From assembly GCF_900116015.1 (NCBI RefSeq), contig NZ_FOYH01000012.1, positions 1 through 64,000 of the forward strand: DNA of 64,000 bases, in the 5' to 3' direction. Under the pieces are notes generated by a model, which searched no databases, was not told the DNA's origin, and saw nothing but the letters and a program-made list of their open reading frames with translations. Of this stretch, positions 39,391 to 49,749 are shown in pieces (position 1 is the stretch's first letter; the number at the start of each line of letters is the position of its first letter). The stretch is from Enterobacter sp. kpr-6 (lineage in GTDB: Bacteria > Pseudomonadota > Gammaproteobacteria > Enterobacterales > Enterobacteriaceae). A program made the translations under genes and the position numbers.

Positions 39391-40011
39391 TTAGCGTGAA
39401 ATAATCAGGTGGATGCCGAAGCCTGCAAACAGCGCGCCCGCAACCCCGTCAATCCACTTCGCCATCCGCTGGTAGCCACGGCGCATGGACGGGAGCGCAA
39501 ACAGGCTCGCCACCACCGTAAACCACGCGAAGGTTTCCAGCGCGATGAGCACGAAAATGCCCCAGCGTTCAGCCGATCCGACGTTATCACCAACGAACAG
39601 TGAGAACACGGAACCAAAATAGATAATCGCTTTTGGATTGGCCAGGTTGGTCAGCAGCCCTTTCAGGAAACTGCGCCCGCTGGTCGCCAGTTCAATCTGC
39701 GGCTCTGATGCGCTGGGTTCGTCTTTTTTCAGCGCCCCGCGCAGCATCTGGTAGCCCATCCAGCAGAGATATAACCCGCCGCCGACCATAATGATATTGT
39801 GCAGCCAGGCCATTTTTTCGAGGATCAGATGCAGGCCGAGCAGCGCCACGCCCGCCCAGACCATCACGCCTGCGGTAATACCCAGCACACCCATCATCGC
39901 TTCTTTACGGGAACGGCTCACGGCCGTCTGGGAAACAAAGAAAAAGTCCGGGCCAGGGCTCATCAGCGCCACGATATGCACCAGCGCCACGGTCAAAAAT
40001 AACATCAGCAT
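39391..40011 (-). CDS. rhtC: Threonine exporter RhtC
   Basis: RhtC is a LysE/RhtB-superfamily exporter that confers resistance to threonine. The 206-residue product has the characteristic MSPGPDFFFVSQTAVSRSRKEA segment (about 18-39), six membrane helices and TNLANPKAIIYFGSVF in the second half, and matches E. coli RhtC (206). It follows recQ in the same direction after a 61-bp gap. It is convergent with the inserted rpn gene. Confidence 0.95.
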   Translation of the reverse strand: MLMLFLTVALVHIVALMSPGPDFFFVSQTAVSRSRKEAMMGVLGITAGVMVWAGVALLGLHLILEKMAWLHNIIMVGGGLYLCWMGYQMLRGALKKDEPSASEPQIELATSGRSFLKGLLTNLANPKAIIYFGSVFSLFVGDNVGSAERWGIFVLIALETFAWFTVVASLFALPSMRRGYQRMAKWIDGVAGALFAGFGIHLIISR

Positions 40012-40072
40012 AAATAACTCGCGGGGGAATAATTCACAGGGTCACTATACTGGCACTTTTTTAGCGGCCTGA

Positions 40073-41899
40073 CTACTCGTCATCACCATCGACATGCGAG
40101 CGGATGAGCGACATAAACTCTTTGCCGAAGCGCTCCAGTTTGCGCATCCCCACGCCGTTGACGCTGAGCATTTCACTGGCCGTAATCGGCATCTGCTCGG
40201 CCATTTCGATAAGCGTCGCATCGTTAAATACCACGTACGGCGGGATGTTTTCTTCATCGGCAATCGCTTTACGCAGCTTGCGCAGTTTGGCGAACAGCTT
40301 GCGGTCGTAATTGCCGCCAAACACCTTCGGATTGGCGCGCGCTTTGATTGCCACCACGCGCGGTACCGCCAGTTGCAGCGGCACTTCAGCGCGCAAAAAC
40401 GGACGCGCCGCTTCGGTGAGCTGTAAGGCAGAGTGCTGGGCGATATTTTGCGTCACCACACCCAGATGGATGAGCTGACGGATCACGCTGACCCAGTGCT
40501 CGGTGGTGTGATCGCGCCCTTCGCCGTAGACTTTCAGTTTGTCATGACCGAAATCGCGGATGCGCTGATTGTTCGATCCGCGCAGAACTTCCACCACATA
40601 GCCCATCCCGAAGCGCTGGCCGACGCGATAGATTGCCGAGAGCGCTTTTTGCGCGTCCATCAGCCCGTCATACTGACGTGGCGGATCGAGGCAAATATCG
40701 CAGTTGCCGCACGGCTCCTGTCGCCCCTCGCCGAAATAGTTCAGCAGCACCAGACGACGGCAGGTTTGCGCTTCGGCAAATGCGCCCATCGCATTGAGCT
40801 TATGACGCTCAATGTCCTGGAGCTGTCCGGGCGGTTTTTCTTCCAGGCATTTACGCAGCCATCCCATGTCTGCCGGATCGTAAAACAGCATCGCTTCCGC
40901 AGGCAGACCGTCACGCCCGGCGCGGCCCGTCTCCTGGTAGTAAGATTCGATGTTACGCGGGATATCAAAGTGCACCACAAAGCGTACGTTTGGCTTGTTG
41001 ATGCCCATGCCGAACGCCACCGTCGCCACCACAATTTGCAGGTCGTCGCGCTGGAATTTTTCCTGCACGTCGGCACGCACGGCATGTTCCAGCCCGGCAT
41101 GGTAAGCACCCGCGCTGAAGCCCCGGCTTTGCAGACGCGCGGCGGTGTCTTCCACTTTCGAGCGGCTATTGCAGTAAATGATGCCGGATTTGCCTTTCTG
41201 ATCGTGCACGTAGCGCAGAAGCTGATCGAGCGGCTTGAACTTCTCCATCAGCATGTAGCGGATGTTCGGGCGGTCGAAGCTGCTGATTTGAATCAGCGGA
41301 TCGTTAAGGCCGAGCAGATGAACGATGTCATTACGGGTGGTGTCGTCTGCCGTGGCGGTCAGCGCCACGAACGGCACCGTCGGGAAGCGCGCGCGCAACT
41401 GGCCGAGCGCGGCATATTCCGGGCGGAAATCATGCCCCCACTGGGAAATACAGTGCGCTTCGTCAACAGCCACCAGGCGTGGGTTCCAGTGCGCGAGATG
41501 CTCAAGGAAATTGTCCAGCATCAGGCGCTCAGGGGCGATGTACAGCAGGCGGATCTGCCCGTTGCGACAGCCCGCCATGACCTCCTGCTGCTGCTCACGG
41601 CTCTGCGTGGAGTTAAGACAGGCGGCGGCCACACCGTTCGCCATCAGCTGATCCACCTGGTCTTTCATCAGTGAGATCAATGGCGAAACAACGATGGTCA
41701 GTCCATCAAGCATCAGCGCCGGAATTTGATAGCACAGGGATTTACCGCCGCCGGTTGGCATGACCACCAGGCAGTCGCGGCCTTCCAGCACAGTATTGAT
41801 AATTTCCTGCTGGCCAGGGCGGAACTGGTGATAGCCAAAGGTTTCCTGCAAAACCTGTTTAGCCAGCAATTCCTGATTCATCACTTCCGCCTGCGCCAC
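40073..41899 (-). CDS. recQ: ATP-dependent DNA helicase RecQ
   Basis: RecQ unwinds DNA 3'-5' in the RecF repair pathway and at stalled forks. Motifs: [10 protein letters not shown] (Walker A), [38 protein letters not shown]; then the RQC zinc cysteines [12 protein letters not shown] / CGNCDIC, a winged helix, and a C-terminal HRDC domain. The start chosen is GTG at 41899, giving [23 protein letters not shown] and 608 residues, which lines up with E. coli MAQAEVLN (609). A downstream ATG (41884) is possible. It lies after the pldA terminator. Confidence 0.95.
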   Translation of the reverse strand: MAQAEVMNQELLAKQVLQETFGYHQFRPGQQEIINTVLEGRDCLVVMPTGGGKSLCYQIPALMLDGLTIVVSPLISLMKDQVDQLMANGVAAACLNSTQSREQQQEVMAGCRNGQIRLLYIAPERLMLDNFLEHLAHWNPRLVAVDEAHCISQWGHDFRPEYAALGQLRARFPTVPFVALTATADDTTRNDIVHLLGLNDPLIQISSFDRPNIRYMLMEKFKPLDQLLRYVHDQKGKSGIIYCNSRSKVEDTAARLQSRGFSAGAYHAGLEHAVRADVQEKFQRDDLQIVVATVAFGMGINKPNVRFVVHFDIPRNIESYYQETGRAGRDGLPAEAMLFYDPADMGWLRKCLEEKPPGQLQDIERHKLNAMGAFAEAQTCRRLVLLNYFGEGRQEPCGNCDICLDPPRQYDGLMDAQKALSAIYRVGQRFGMGYVVEVLRGSNNQRIRDFGHDKLKVYGEGRDHTTEHWVSVIRQLIHLGVVTQNIAQHSALQLTEAARPFLRAEVPLQLAVPRVVAIKARANPKVFGGNYDRKLFAKLRKLRKAIADEENIPPYVVFNDATLIEMAEQMPITASEMLSVNGVGMRKLERFGKEFMSLIRSHVDGDDE

Positions 41900-41917
41900 A
41901 TTAACCCCATCCGCCTG

Positions 41918-41947
41918 AAATAAAACAGGCGCTATTTTCAGCGCCTG
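41918..41947 (-). terminator. Intrinsic terminator of pldA
   Basis: CAGGCGCT (41926-41933) pairs with AGCGCCTG (41940-41947). On the minus strand the stem is followed by UUUUAUUU, 19 bp after the pldA stop and just before recQ. Confidence 0.8.
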
Positions 41948-41966
41948 CGAGTAAAACTGCAATGCT

Positions 41967-42836
41967 TTAGAAGAGATCGTTGAGCATCACGCCGACACCA
42001 ACACGCGTCTGGTTGTAGTTGTAATCGATCAGCGATTCACCGTAGCCGCTATAAACCTGAGTATAAAGACGGACATGGCGGGTAATCGGGTAGCTCAGGC
42101 CCACTTCAGCGCCGCCGTAACCGGTGTTCCAGTTGTACTGGCCTTTAGCACTGAGGATCGCCTCGCCAAGCTGATAACCCACTTTCAACTGGTAGTAACC
42201 CATATATTTGGTGATATCCGGGTTGTCATCGGTATCACCCACCACATACCAGGGTTTTACTTCCACCAGCCAGTCGCCGCTTTGCGCCATCAGACGGGTG
42301 TAAACACGGTTCCAGCTACGGGAGGTGGGATCGGAGCGGCCATTGGAGTCATGATTGAAGCCAAACTCCACATCGCGCAGCGTCCAGCCTGCCAGTTCAT
42401 AATCCGTGGCAAAGCCCAGGAACAACTGAGGCTCGTAGTTCGTTTCACGGAACGGCGATGACTCGCCGCTGTTAGAGAGCTGCCACCAGGATTTCTGCGT
42501 GTAAGACGCGCCCAGCACTGAATTCGGGCCAATAATGCCGCGCCAGAACGGGAAAGCCAGACTGAGCTGGAATTTCACTTCGTCTTTACGGGAATTTTTC
42601 GCCCAGTTGTAAGTTTCAATAGCTTCTTTATTGAGGTCGCTGGTCGCCGTGTAAATGGCGTAATTTGACTCATACGGATAGAGCGTGAACGGGTTGTCAT
42701 GCTCCTGTAAGAGATTCGCAATGATACTGCCCCGTACCGCTGGCGCATCGTGCACTTTTTTAACTGTCGCTTCCTGCGCGAATGCTGTGAAAGGCAGTGC
42801 TATGGCTGCCAGAAACCAACCCAGAAACGTCCGCAT
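41967..42836 (-). CDS. pldA: Outer membrane phospholipase A1 PldA (OMPLA)
   Basis: OMPLA is a 12-stranded outer-membrane barrel that hydrolyses phospholipids when the outer leaflet is disturbed, active as a Ca2+-dependent dimer. The ATG at 42836 gives a 289-residue precursor with a signal peptide ending ...LPFTAFA before QEATV. The catalytic His-Ser-Asn elements lie in [20 protein letters not shown] (His near 162, Ser near 164). The C-terminus ends [10 protein letters not shown] with the terminal Phe of barrel proteins. Length equals E. coli PldA. Confidence 0.97.
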   Translation of the reverse strand: MRTFLGWFLAAIALPFTAFAQEATVKKVHDAPAVRGSIIANLLQEHDNPFTLYPYESNYAIYTATSDLNKEAIETYNWAKNSRKDEVKFQLSLAFPFWRGIIGPNSVLGASYTQKSWWQLSNSGESSPFRETNYEPQLFLGFATDYELAGWTLRDVEFGFNHDSNGRSDPTSRSWNRVYTRLMAQSGDWLVEVKPWYVVGDTDDNPDITKYMGYYQLKVGYQLGEAILSAKGQYNWNTGYGGAEVGLSYPITRHVRLYTQVYSGYGESLIDYNYNQTRVGVGVMLNDLF

Positions 42837-42994
42837 CGGTCTTGTTCTCCTGAACAAATAATAGAGGTGAATAAATTCCAGGCGTCCATTCTACATATTT
42901 ATTAATTAACTGCGCAGTTATCGTTTCTTAAAGTGGAAATGAACAAAAGCGAAGCATAAAATCAACATCTCATTAACTAATGAACAAGGTCATT

Positions 42995-43462
42995 ATGTCA
43001 TCCGTTCTTACAGCCGATGCCGCATTGCAGCTGGTCGGTGAGATTTTTGTTTATCACATGCCGTTTAACCGCGCGCTGGGGCTGGAGCTTGAGCGCTACG
43101 AAAAAGAGTATGCCCAGCTTAGCTTTAACAACCAGCCGATGATGGTCGGCAACTGGGCACAAAGTATTTTGCACGGCGGCGTGATCGCCTCATCGCTGGA
43201 CGTCGCCGCAGGACTGGTGTGCGTCGGCAGCACCCTGACCCGCCATGACACCATCACTGAAGAAGAGCTTCGCCAGCGCCTGTCGCGCATGGGCACCATC
43301 GATTTACGCGTTGATTATCTGCGTCCCGGTCGGGGAAACCGCTTCACCGCCAGCAGCACTTTACTGCGCGCCGGGAATAAAGTGGCCGTTGCCCGCGTCG
43401 AGTTACACAACGAGGACCAACTGCATATCGCCACTGCCACCGCGACGTATATGGTAGGTTGA
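42995..43462 (+). CDS. yigI: Acyl-CoA thioesterase YigI (hotdog fold)
   Basis: YigI is a PaaI-like hotdog-fold thioesterase acting on medium- and long-chain acyl-CoA. The ATG at 42995 gives [16 protein letters not shown] and 155 residues, the E. coli length; an upstream ATG at 42980 is less likely. The family core [22 protein letters not shown] (about 55-76, HGG-x-G-x-x-x-D type) and the strand [11 protein letters not shown] are present. It is divergent from pldA and 57 bp before rarD. Confidence 0.93.
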   Translation: MSSVLTADAALQLVGEIFVYHMPFNRALGLELERYEKEYAQLSFNNQPMMVGNWAQSILHGGVIASSLDVAAGLVCVGSTLTRHDTITEEELRQRLSRMGTIDLRVDYLRPGRGNRFTASSTLLRAGNKVAVARVELHNEDQLHIATATATYMVG

Positions 43463-43519
43463 GCGCGCAATATCGGGTAAAGTACATTTACTTTTTAGTA
43501 ACAGGTTCTGGATGTACCA

Positions 43520-44416
43520 ATGGATGCAAAGCAAACGCGGCATGGAGTATTGCTCGCCCTCGCCGCTTATTTTATCTGGGGGATCGCGCCCGCCTATTTC
43601 AAACTGATCGACTATGTTCCCGCCAATGAAATTCTGACTCACCGTATAATCTGGTCGTTCTTTTTCATGGTGGCACTGATTAGCGTCAGCCGTCAGTGGT
43701 CACAATTAAAAAAGCTGCTCAGTACACCAAAGAAGATTTTCCTGCTCGCCCTGTCGGCGGTGTTAATCGGCGGGAACTGGATGCTGTTTATCTGGGCGGT
43801 GAATAATCACCACATGCTCGAAGCGAGCCTCGGCTACTTTATCAACCCGCTGGTCAATATTCTGTTGGGGATGATTTTCCTCGGCGAGCGCTTCCGCCGG
43901 ATGCAATGGCTGGCGGTGATCCTCGCGGGCTGCGGCGTGCTGGTCCAGCTATGGACGTTTGGTTCGCTGCCGGTTATCGCCCTGGCGCTGGCCTTTAGCT
44001 TCGCCTTCTACGGGTTGATTCGTAAGAAAATCGCCGTTGATGCACAAACCGGCATGCTGATTGAAACGCTGTGGCTGCTCCCGGTCGCCGCCATCTGGCT
44101 GTTTGGCCTTGCCGATACCGCCACCAGTCACCTGGGGCAAAATCCATGGTCGCTTAATCTGTTGCTGATGGCGGCAGGCGTGGTAACCACAATCCCATTG
44201 CTGTGCTTTACCGGTGCGGCAACGCGTTTACGCCTCTCCACGCTGGGCTTTTTCCAGTACATCGGACCGACGTTGATGTTCCTGCTGGCAGTGGTCTTTT
44301 ATGGCGAAGTGCCGGGCGCGGACAAAATGGTAACCTTTGCGTTTATCTGGGTGGCGCTGGCGGTTTTTGTGATGGATGCGATTTATACGCAGCGCAGGAC
44401 GCTCAGGGGGTTGTGA
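43520..44416 (+). CDS. rarD: EamA-family transporter RarD
   Basis: RarD is a ten-helix inner-membrane protein of the drug/metabolite transporter superfamily; it is named for chloramphenicol sensitivity in other bacteria, and its substrate is not known. The 298-residue product (E. coli 296) begins MDAKQTRHGVLLALAAYFIWGIAPAYFK, with the motifs NHHMLEASLGYFINPLVNILLG (about 95-116) and FFQYIGPTLMFLLAV near 250. yigF and yigG, which lie between rarD and corA in E. coli, are absent; a repeat element fills the gap instead. Confidence 0.94.
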   Translation: MDAKQTRHGVLLALAAYFIWGIAPAYFKLIDYVPANEILTHRIIWSFFFMVALISVSRQWSQLKKLLSTPKKIFLLALSAVLIGGNWMLFIWAVNNHHMLEASLGYFINPLVNILLGMIFLGERFRRMQWLAVILAGCGVLVQLWTFGSLPVIALALAFSFAFYGLIRKKIAVDAQTGMLIETLWLLPVAAIWLFGLADTATSHLGQNPWSLNLLLMAAGVVTTIPLLCFTGAATRLRLSTLGFFQYIGPTLMFLLAVVFYGEVPGADKMVTFAFIWVALAVFVMDAIYTQRRTLRGL

Positions 44417-44421
44417 GTTTC

Positions 44422-44565
44422 CCCCTCACCCCGGCCCTCTCCCCATGGGAGAGGGAGAAAAGCGGGTCCGTGCTCGGGCTGTTCCCTCCTCCTCAGGGAG
44501 AGGGAGAAAGGCGAGTCCGTGCTCGGGCTGTTCCCTCTCCCTCAGGGAGAGGGTTAGGGTGAGGG
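44422..44565 (+). repeat. Palindromic intergenic repeat, copy D
   Basis: Same family and orientation as the copies at 7751, 26096 and 31114, with three hairpin units and two spacers sharing GTCCGTGCTCGGGCTGTTCCCTC. It starts 5 bp after the rarD stop and ends 10 bp before the corA stop, filling the convergent gap. The ends are CCCCTCACCCCGGCC and GGTTAGGGTGAGGG. Confidence 0.86.
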
Positions 44566-44575
44566 TGGTTTTACA

Positions 44576-45526
44576 TCAAAGCCAGTTACGACGCTTAAAG
44601 TACAAATACGGTGCCAGACCGGCGAGCATCATCAGGATAATCGCGCCAGGATACCCAAAGCTCCATTTCAACTCCGGCATAAACTCAAAGTTCATCCCGT
44701 AGCTTGAGGCTACCAGCGTCGGCGGCAGGAACACGACGGATACCACCGAGAAGATTTTGATAATCCGGTTCTGTTCGATATTGATAAAGCCCATCGCCGC
44801 CTGCATCAGGAAGTTCACCTTCTGAAACAGCGATTCGTTGTGCGGCAGCAGGGATTCGATATCGCGCAGGATCTCACGCGCCTGTTCAAGCTGACCGCCC
44901 GGTAAACGCGCTTTGCGTACCAGAAAGTTCAGCGCGCGCTGGGTATCCATCAGACACAAACGCACTTTCCAGCCCACGTCTTCCAGCTCCGCCAGCGTTG
45001 AGAGCGCTTCGTCGTATTCGTCGCCCTGATGCCCTTCCATGATCACGCGGCTCAGCTTTTCCAGATCGCTGTAAATGTTTTCGATTTCGTCCGCAAGCTG
45101 TTCGATTTTGGTTTCGAACAGATCCAGCAGCAGTTCATAGGCGTTGCCGTCAATCATCGCCTGGCTGCGGGCGCGCATACGGTAAAGACGGAAAGCGGGT
45201 AATTCGCGCTCGCGCAGGGTGAACAGGCGGCCATCACGGATGGTAAACGCCACGGTGGAGTTACCGGCGTGATCTTCCGCATCCTCGAAAAAGAAGAAGG
45301 AGTGGATATGCAGGCCGTCTTCATCTTCAAAGAAACGCGCGGAGGCTTCGATATCTTCCAGTTCCGGGCGCGTGGCCAGGCTTTGACCCAGTTCTGACTG
45401 TACGCGGTGTCGCTCATCGTCATCCGGCTCGACCAGATCCACCCATACGGCGTCAATAAGGGGTTGTGACTCTTCTGCTTCCAGACGAGACAGGCGATTA
45501 TTTTCCAGTTGAAATGCGCTCAGCAT
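44576..45526 (-). CDS. corA: Magnesium/cobalt/nickel transporter CorA
   Basis: CorA is the main Mg2+ influx channel, a pentamer with a large cytoplasmic funnel. The ATG at 45526 gives [12 protein letters not shown] and 316 residues as in E. coli. The two C-terminal helices and the selectivity signature GMN ([13 protein letters not shown], about 278) are present, ending [10 protein letters not shown]. Upstream is a 270-nt leader with a short peptide ORF and hairpins, as in Salmonella, where Mg2+ and CorL translation govern Rho-dependent termination. Confidence 0.97.
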   Translation of the reverse strand: MLSAFQLENNRLSRLEAEESQPLIDAVWVDLVEPDDDERHRVQSELGQSLATRPELEDIEASARFFEDEDGLHIHSFFFFEDAEDHAGNSTVAFTIRDGRLFTLRERELPAFRLYRMRARSQAMIDGNAYELLLDLFETKIEQLADEIENIYSDLEKLSRVIMEGHQGDEYDEALSTLAELEDVGWKVRLCLMDTQRALNFLVRKARLPGGQLEQAREILRDIESLLPHNESLFQKVNFLMQAAMGFINIEQNRIIKIFSVVSVVFLPPTLVASSYGMNFEFMPELKWSFGYPGAIILMMLAGLAPYLYFKRRNWL

Positions 45527-45617
45527 GACCGGGACTCCCAATGCAAAAATTATCGGACAGTTCGGTGGGCACACAGAAACAAATTGGGTTTCAGACCATT
45601 AAACAGCCTGACTCAGA

Positions 45618-45793
45618 GCGACGGGAAAAAGAGGTCGCTGACAACCACTAAGGCCATCAGCACAAGAGGATAGCCTTAGGAGTTGTTCCTGGATGACAGG
45701 GAATTGAGCCAGTATCTACTGGGTGTGTCCAAGGCGAATGTCCTCTTAGCGTAATCGTGCGCGCATGTTACGCCAGCAAAAAAATGGCGTCAA
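45618..45793 (-). promoter_or_regulatory. corA promoter and Mg-type leader hairpins
   Basis: On the minus strand -35 TTGACG (45788-45793) and -10 TAACAT (45765-45770) are 17 bp apart. In the leader, CTAAGGC (45648-45654 and its partner GCCTTAG at 45673-45679) forms a 7-bp stem that includes the end of the leader ORF. A second hairpin, GCGAC / GTCGC, lies at 45618-45638. The arrangement of peptide ORF overlapping a stem, then a second stem, fits a translation-coupled leader. Confidence 0.65.
45676..45732 (-). CDS. corL: corA leader peptide (CorL-like)
   Basis: An 18-codon frame in the corA leader starts at TTG (45730-45732), 9 bp after AGAGG, and reads MDTPSRYWLNSLSSRNNS before TAA. Its position, size and link to the leader stem at 45648-45679 agree with CorL of Salmonella, whose translation controls corA expression. 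Whether this peptide is made is inferred; identification rests on position and my memory of the family. Confidence 0.65.
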   Translation of the reverse strand: MDTPSRYWLNSLSSRNNS

Positions 45794-45880
45794 CACGCAA
45801 CGGAACGCTGAAGAACATTAATTAACCTTACCGGTATAAGGCTAGCAGAGTATTACAAAATAATGATATTTTTCTGAAAG

Positions 45881-48043
45881 TTACACAGTTTCCAGCTTCG
45901 CATAGGCGGCCACCAGCCATTTGATCCCCTGCCCCGCAAAGGCAACCTGTAAGCGACTGTGCTCGCCGCTGCCTTCCAGATTGACGATAGTACCCTCGCC
46001 AAATTTGGCATGGCGCACCCGCTGGCCGAGCTTATAACCGGAGTCATTCTGCGTAATTGGCGTACCCAGTTGCTTGTGGCTGACCGGGCGACTGATGCTG
46101 GCGCGCAGACGCACTTCTTCCACGCAGTTTTCTGGCAGTTCGCCAATGAAGCGGGACGGACGGTGATACACCTCTTTACCGTACAGGCGGCGGGTTTCGG
46201 CATAGGTCAGCGTCAGTTTCTGCATCGCGCGCGTAACGCCCACGTAGGCCAGGCGGCGCTCTTCTTCCAGACGCCCGCCCTCATCCAGCGACATCTGACT
46301 TGGGAACATGCCTTCTTCCATGCCCACAATAAACACCTGCGGGAACTCCAGACCCTTCGCGGAGTGCAGCGTCATCAGTTGCACCGCATCCTGCCAGGTG
46401 TCGGCCTGCCCTTCGCCCGCTTCCAGCGCCGCGTGGGACAAAAACGCCTGCAACGGCATCAGATCTTCTTCTTCGTCGTTGTAACTGAACTGGCGCGTTG
46501 CGGTGACCAGTTCCTCTAAGTTCTCAATACGCGCCTGGCCCTTCTCGCCTTTTTCCTGCTCGTACATGATGAACAGGCCGGAATCTTTGATCACCCGGTC
46601 AGCCTGCACGTGCAGCGGCATGTCGGAGGTTTCCTGCGCCAGAGCGTCAATAAGCTCCATAAAACGTTGCAGCGCGCTGGCGGCACGTCCGGCGAGCGCT
46701 TTTTCCTGCAAGAGTTCACGGCACGCCTGCCATAGCGTGAGCTGGCGATCGCGTGACGCCTGACGCACCACGTCGAGGGTACGGTCGCCAATGCCGCGCG
46801 TCGGCGTGTTCACCACGCGCTCAAAAGCGGCATCATCGTTGCGGTTGGCAATCAGGCGCAAATAGGAGAGTGCGTCTTTGATTTCCTGACGTTCGAAGAA
46901 GCGCATCCCGCCATAAATGCGGTACGGCATGCTGACCTGCAACAGCGCTTCTTCCAGCACGCGCGACTGGGCGTTGCTGCGGTACAAAATGGCGCACTGC
47001 TCAAGCGCACCGCCATTGTCCTGCCAGGTTTTGATGCGGTTCACCACGAAGCGGGCTTCGTCGAGTTCGTTGAACGCGCAATAGAGTGAAATGGGTTCGC
47101 CGTCGGTACCGTCGGTCCACAGTTTTTTACCCAGGCGGCCATTGTTGTTTTCAATCAGGGCGTTGGCCGCGCTCAGGATATTGCTGGTCGAGCGGTAGTT
47201 CTGCTCAAGGCGAATGGTGTCGGCACCAGGGAAATCGTTCAGGAAGCGTTGAATGTTTTCCACCTGCGCGCCGCGCCAGCCGTAGATCGACTGGTCATCG
47301 TCACCGACGATCATCACTTTGCCGCTGTCACCCGCCAGCAGGCGGATCCACGCGTACTGAATGTTGTTGGTATCCTGGAATTCGTCCACCAGGATATTGG
47401 TAAAGCGTTCACGGTAGTGGTTAAGAATGTGCGGCTTGTTGAGCCACAGCTCGTGCGCGCGCAGCAGCAGTTCGGCGAAATCCACCAGTCCGGCGCGATC
47501 GCAGGCTTCCTGATAGGCCTGATAGACCTTCTGCCAGGTCTGTTCCACCGGGTTGCCAAAACTTTGAATGTGATGCGGTCGAATGCCTTCGTCTTTCTGA
47601 CCGTTGATGTACCACATCGCCTGACGCGGCGGCCACTGCTTCTCATCGAGATTCATGGCTTTAATCAGGCGGCGTAACAGACGGAGCTGATCTTCGCTAT
47701 CGAGGATCTGGAAATCCTGCGGCAGATTAGCGTCCATGTGGTGCGCACGCAGCAGGCGGTGCGCCAGTCCGTGAAACGTGCCCACCCACATCCCGCCCTG
47801 ACTGGTGCCCATCAACTGGCCGATACGGTGACGCATCTCCGCCGCCGCTTTGTTGGTAAAGGTCACCGCCATGATGGAGTACGGCGAGCAATTCTCTACC
47901 GTCAGTAGCCAGGCGATGCGATGCACCAGCACGCGTGTCTTACCACTGCCCGCTCCGGCCAGCACCAGCATATTGCTGCGCGTGGCGGCGACGGCGTCAC
48001 GCTGTTTGTCATTAAGGCTGTCGAGCAGGTAAGAAACGTCCAT
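45881..48043 (-). CDS. uvrD: DNA helicase II UvrD
   Basis: UvrD is a superfamily 1A 3'-5' helicase acting in nucleotide excision and mismatch repair and in removing RecA filaments. The ATG at 48043 gives MDVSYLLDSLNDKQRDAV and 720 residues, as in E. coli. Motifs: AGAGSGKTRVL (Walker A, about 30), VDEFQDTN (about 219), GDDDQSIYGWRGA (about 247), LEQNYRST and VTRAMQKLTL. The C-terminus carries the Tudor-like RNA polymerase/UvrB-interaction end. A consensus LexA box stands 60 bp upstream. Confidence 0.98.
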   Translation of the reverse strand: MDVSYLLDSLNDKQRDAVAATRSNMLVLAGAGSGKTRVLVHRIAWLLTVENCSPYSIMAVTFTNKAAAEMRHRIGQLMGTSQGGMWVGTFHGLAHRLLRAHHMDANLPQDFQILDSEDQLRLLRRLIKAMNLDEKQWPPRQAMWYINGQKDEGIRPHHIQSFGNPVEQTWQKVYQAYQEACDRAGLVDFAELLLRAHELWLNKPHILNHYRERFTNILVDEFQDTNNIQYAWIRLLAGDSGKVMIVGDDDQSIYGWRGAQVENIQRFLNDFPGADTIRLEQNYRSTSNILSAANALIENNNGRLGKKLWTDGTDGEPISLYCAFNELDEARFVVNRIKTWQDNGGALEQCAILYRSNAQSRVLEEALLQVSMPYRIYGGMRFFERQEIKDALSYLRLIANRNDDAAFERVVNTPTRGIGDRTLDVVRQASRDRQLTLWQACRELLQEKALAGRAASALQRFMELIDALAQETSDMPLHVQADRVIKDSGLFIMYEQEKGEKGQARIENLEELVTATRQFSYNDEEEDLMPLQAFLSHAALEAGEGQADTWQDAVQLMTLHSAKGLEFPQVFIVGMEEGMFPSQMSLDEGGRLEEERRLAYVGVTRAMQKLTLTYAETRRLYGKEVYHRPSRFIGELPENCVEEVRLRASISRPVSHKQLGTPITQNDSGYKLGQRVRHAKFGEGTIVNLEGSGEHSRLQVAFAGQGIKWLVAAYAKLETV

Positions 48044-48102
48044 TGGCACCGCCGGATAAAGATCGAAGAGTGTAACGCCCGGCAAGCGGGCTTACAGGAA
48101 CA

Positions 48103-48118
48103 CTGTTAATTTATACAG
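48103..48118. promoter_or_regulatory. LexA box of uvrD
   Basis: CTGTTAATTTATACAG matches CTGT-N8-ACAG exactly, so uvrD is under SOS control here as in E. coli. It lies between uvrD and the upstream yigB gene, which ends at 48131, so part of the uvrD message may still come from the xerC-yigB operon. Confidence 0.93.
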
Positions 48119-48130
48119 ATTAGCTGGTGA

Positions 48131-48847
48131 TTATATCAGCGAGGTCAGAGATGCCAACTGCGAAATTTCAATGTGCGGTAATAAACGGCTGTCGCGCGTG
48201 GTCATCAGATCCGCCCCGTCCGGTTTGATCCAGCAGGCCTGCATACCGCTGCGGATTGCGCCCGCGACATCGGTGGTGAGGTCATCGCCCACGTGGAGGA
48301 TCTCGCCTAACGGCAGATTGAGTTTTTCCGCCGCCAGATGATACATGTCGCTGAACGGCTTTGAGCGTCCGTCCGGGCCTGCACGCAGCACGAATTTAAA
48401 ATAATCGCCGAGGCCAAACAACTCCGGCTGGGCATTGCCATTGGTGATCGCCACCAGCGGCCATTTTTCGGCCAGTTTGACCAGCGCGTCGTGCGTGGTC
48501 TGCGGCACGTCGATACGACTACGCCACTCGGCAAAATGCGCCATCGCCGCATTCGCGCCCGATGCCGCCTCTTCCGCGCTTAACCCCGCGTTGAGCATCG
48601 CCTGCTCGACGGCGCGATGCCGCCAGACCGTCACATCGTGGTAGATGTCCGGCTCCGTTTCACGCAGAGCCTGGCGCAATTGCTGAAGGTCGCTGTTTTG
48701 CAGCGCGTTCAGCGCCGGATGGTAATTTTGCACGAAGGTCAGTGATTCCTGCTCGGTGCGCAGAATCACCTGACGGTTATCATACAGCGTGTCGTCGAGA
48801 TCGAACGTCAGGGCTGAGATGTGGCCCAATGGGCGGTAAAAACGCAT
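48131..48847 (-). CDS. yigB: FMN phosphatase YigB (HAD family)
   Basis: YigB is a HAD-superfamily phosphatase that dephosphorylates FMN in riboflavin metabolism. The 238-residue protein shows DLDDTLYDN (about 16-24, nucleophile Asp), [13 protein letters not shown] (motif II near 133), the motif III Lys and [13 protein letters not shown] (motif IV near 185). Its ATG overlaps the xerC stop by one base, so it is translated from the dapF-yigA-xerC message. Confidence 0.95.
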   Translation of the reverse strand: MRFYRPLGHISALTFDLDDTLYDNRQVILRTEQESLTFVQNYHPALNALQNSDLQQLRQALRETEPDIYHDVTVWRHRAVEQAMLNAGLSAEEAASGANAAMAHFAEWRSRIDVPQTTHDALVKLAEKWPLVAITNGNAQPELFGLGDYFKFVLRAGPDGRSKPFSDMYHLAAEKLNLPLGEILHVGDDLTTDVAGAIRSGMQACWIKPDGADLMTTRDSRLLPHIEISQLASLTSLI

Positions 48848-49749
48848 TATTTCCCCCGTTTGGCGCGTGGGTGCGCCGCATCGTACACTGAGGCAAGATG
48901 TTGAAAATCAAGATGAGTATAGATCTGGGTTGTCGACAGATTGGCGTGGCCGAGCAGTTCCTGAACGCCGCGCAAATCCCCGCTGGATTCCAGCATATGG
49001 GTGGCGAATGAATGGCGCAGTTTATGCGGGTGAACGTGGCTGTTGAGCCCCTGCTTAATGCCCCATTCAGCAAAGCGTTTCTGCACGTTGCGCGCGGAGA
49101 TACGCTTGCCGAGTTTGGATAGAAACAGGGCGTCGTCGTCCGTGCCAAATAAACCGCGTAAATCCAGCCAGTGCTCAATCCACACCACTGCGTTACGGCC
49201 AACTGGCAAACGGCGCTCTTTGCTGCCTTTGCCCATCACCCACACTTCGCCGGATTCTAAATCCAGATGTTTGATATCCAGATTCACCAGCTCCGATAAA
49301 CGCAGGCCCGCGCCGTACATCACTTCCAGCATCGCGCGATCGCGCACCGCCAGCGGATCGTTAAGATCGATATCCAGCAGGCGGTTGACGTCATCAACTT
49401 CGATGTTTTTTGGCAGATGGCGCGGCGCTTTCGGCGCGGAGATGCCTTTTGCCGGATTCGCCGCAAGCTCGCCCTGCGAAACCAGCCAGTCGAAAAAGCT
49501 GCGCAACGCGGAGAGACGCAGGGCCAGGCTTGCCGCACCGAGACCCTGGCGACGGCTGCGCACGGCGAACGTGCGCACCATTGCCGCATCGCACTGCGAC
49601 CAGTTCTTGAGACCTGATTCACCGGCAATCACCATAATGGCGTCGAGCTGGCGCTGATAATTAAGCAGGGTTATCGGGCTGAGCTGGCGCTCAACGCCGA
49701 GGTAGCGCAGGAAACGGTCGGCGGACTCACGCAGTGCGGCGTCGCTCAT
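48847..49749 (-). CDS. xerC: Tyrosine recombinase XerC
   Basis: XerC works with XerD and FtsK at dif to resolve chromosome dimers. The 300-residue product (E. coli 298) has the SAM-like N-terminal core-binding domain (to about 110) and the catalytic domain. The latter holds Arg in [10 protein letters not shown] (about 150), [12 protein letters not shown] (His and Arg, about 242-245) and [16 protein letters not shown] (His about 268, nucleophile Tyr about 277). It overlaps yigA by 4 bp. Confidence 0.97.
   Translation of the reverse strand: MSDAALRESADRFLRYLGVERQLSPITLLNYQRQLDAIMVIAGESGLKNWSQCDAAMVRTFAVRSRRQGLGAASLALRLSALRSFFDWLVSQGELAANPAKGISAPKAPRHLPKNIEVDDVNRLLDIDLNDPLAVRDRAMLEVMYGAGLRLSELVNLDIKHLDLESGEVWVMGKGSKERRLPVGRNAVVWIEHWLDLRGLFGTDDDALFLSKLGKRISARNVQKRFAEWGIKQGLNSHVHPHKLRHSFATHMLESSGDLRGVQELLGHANLSTTQIYTHLDFQHLASVYDAAHPRAKRGK

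Noticed and set aside
48077-48091. GCCCG/CGGGC stem in the uvrD leader as an attenuator
   Set aside because: The stem is only 5 bp and has no U run on the uvrD strand; it is too weak to report as a terminator.
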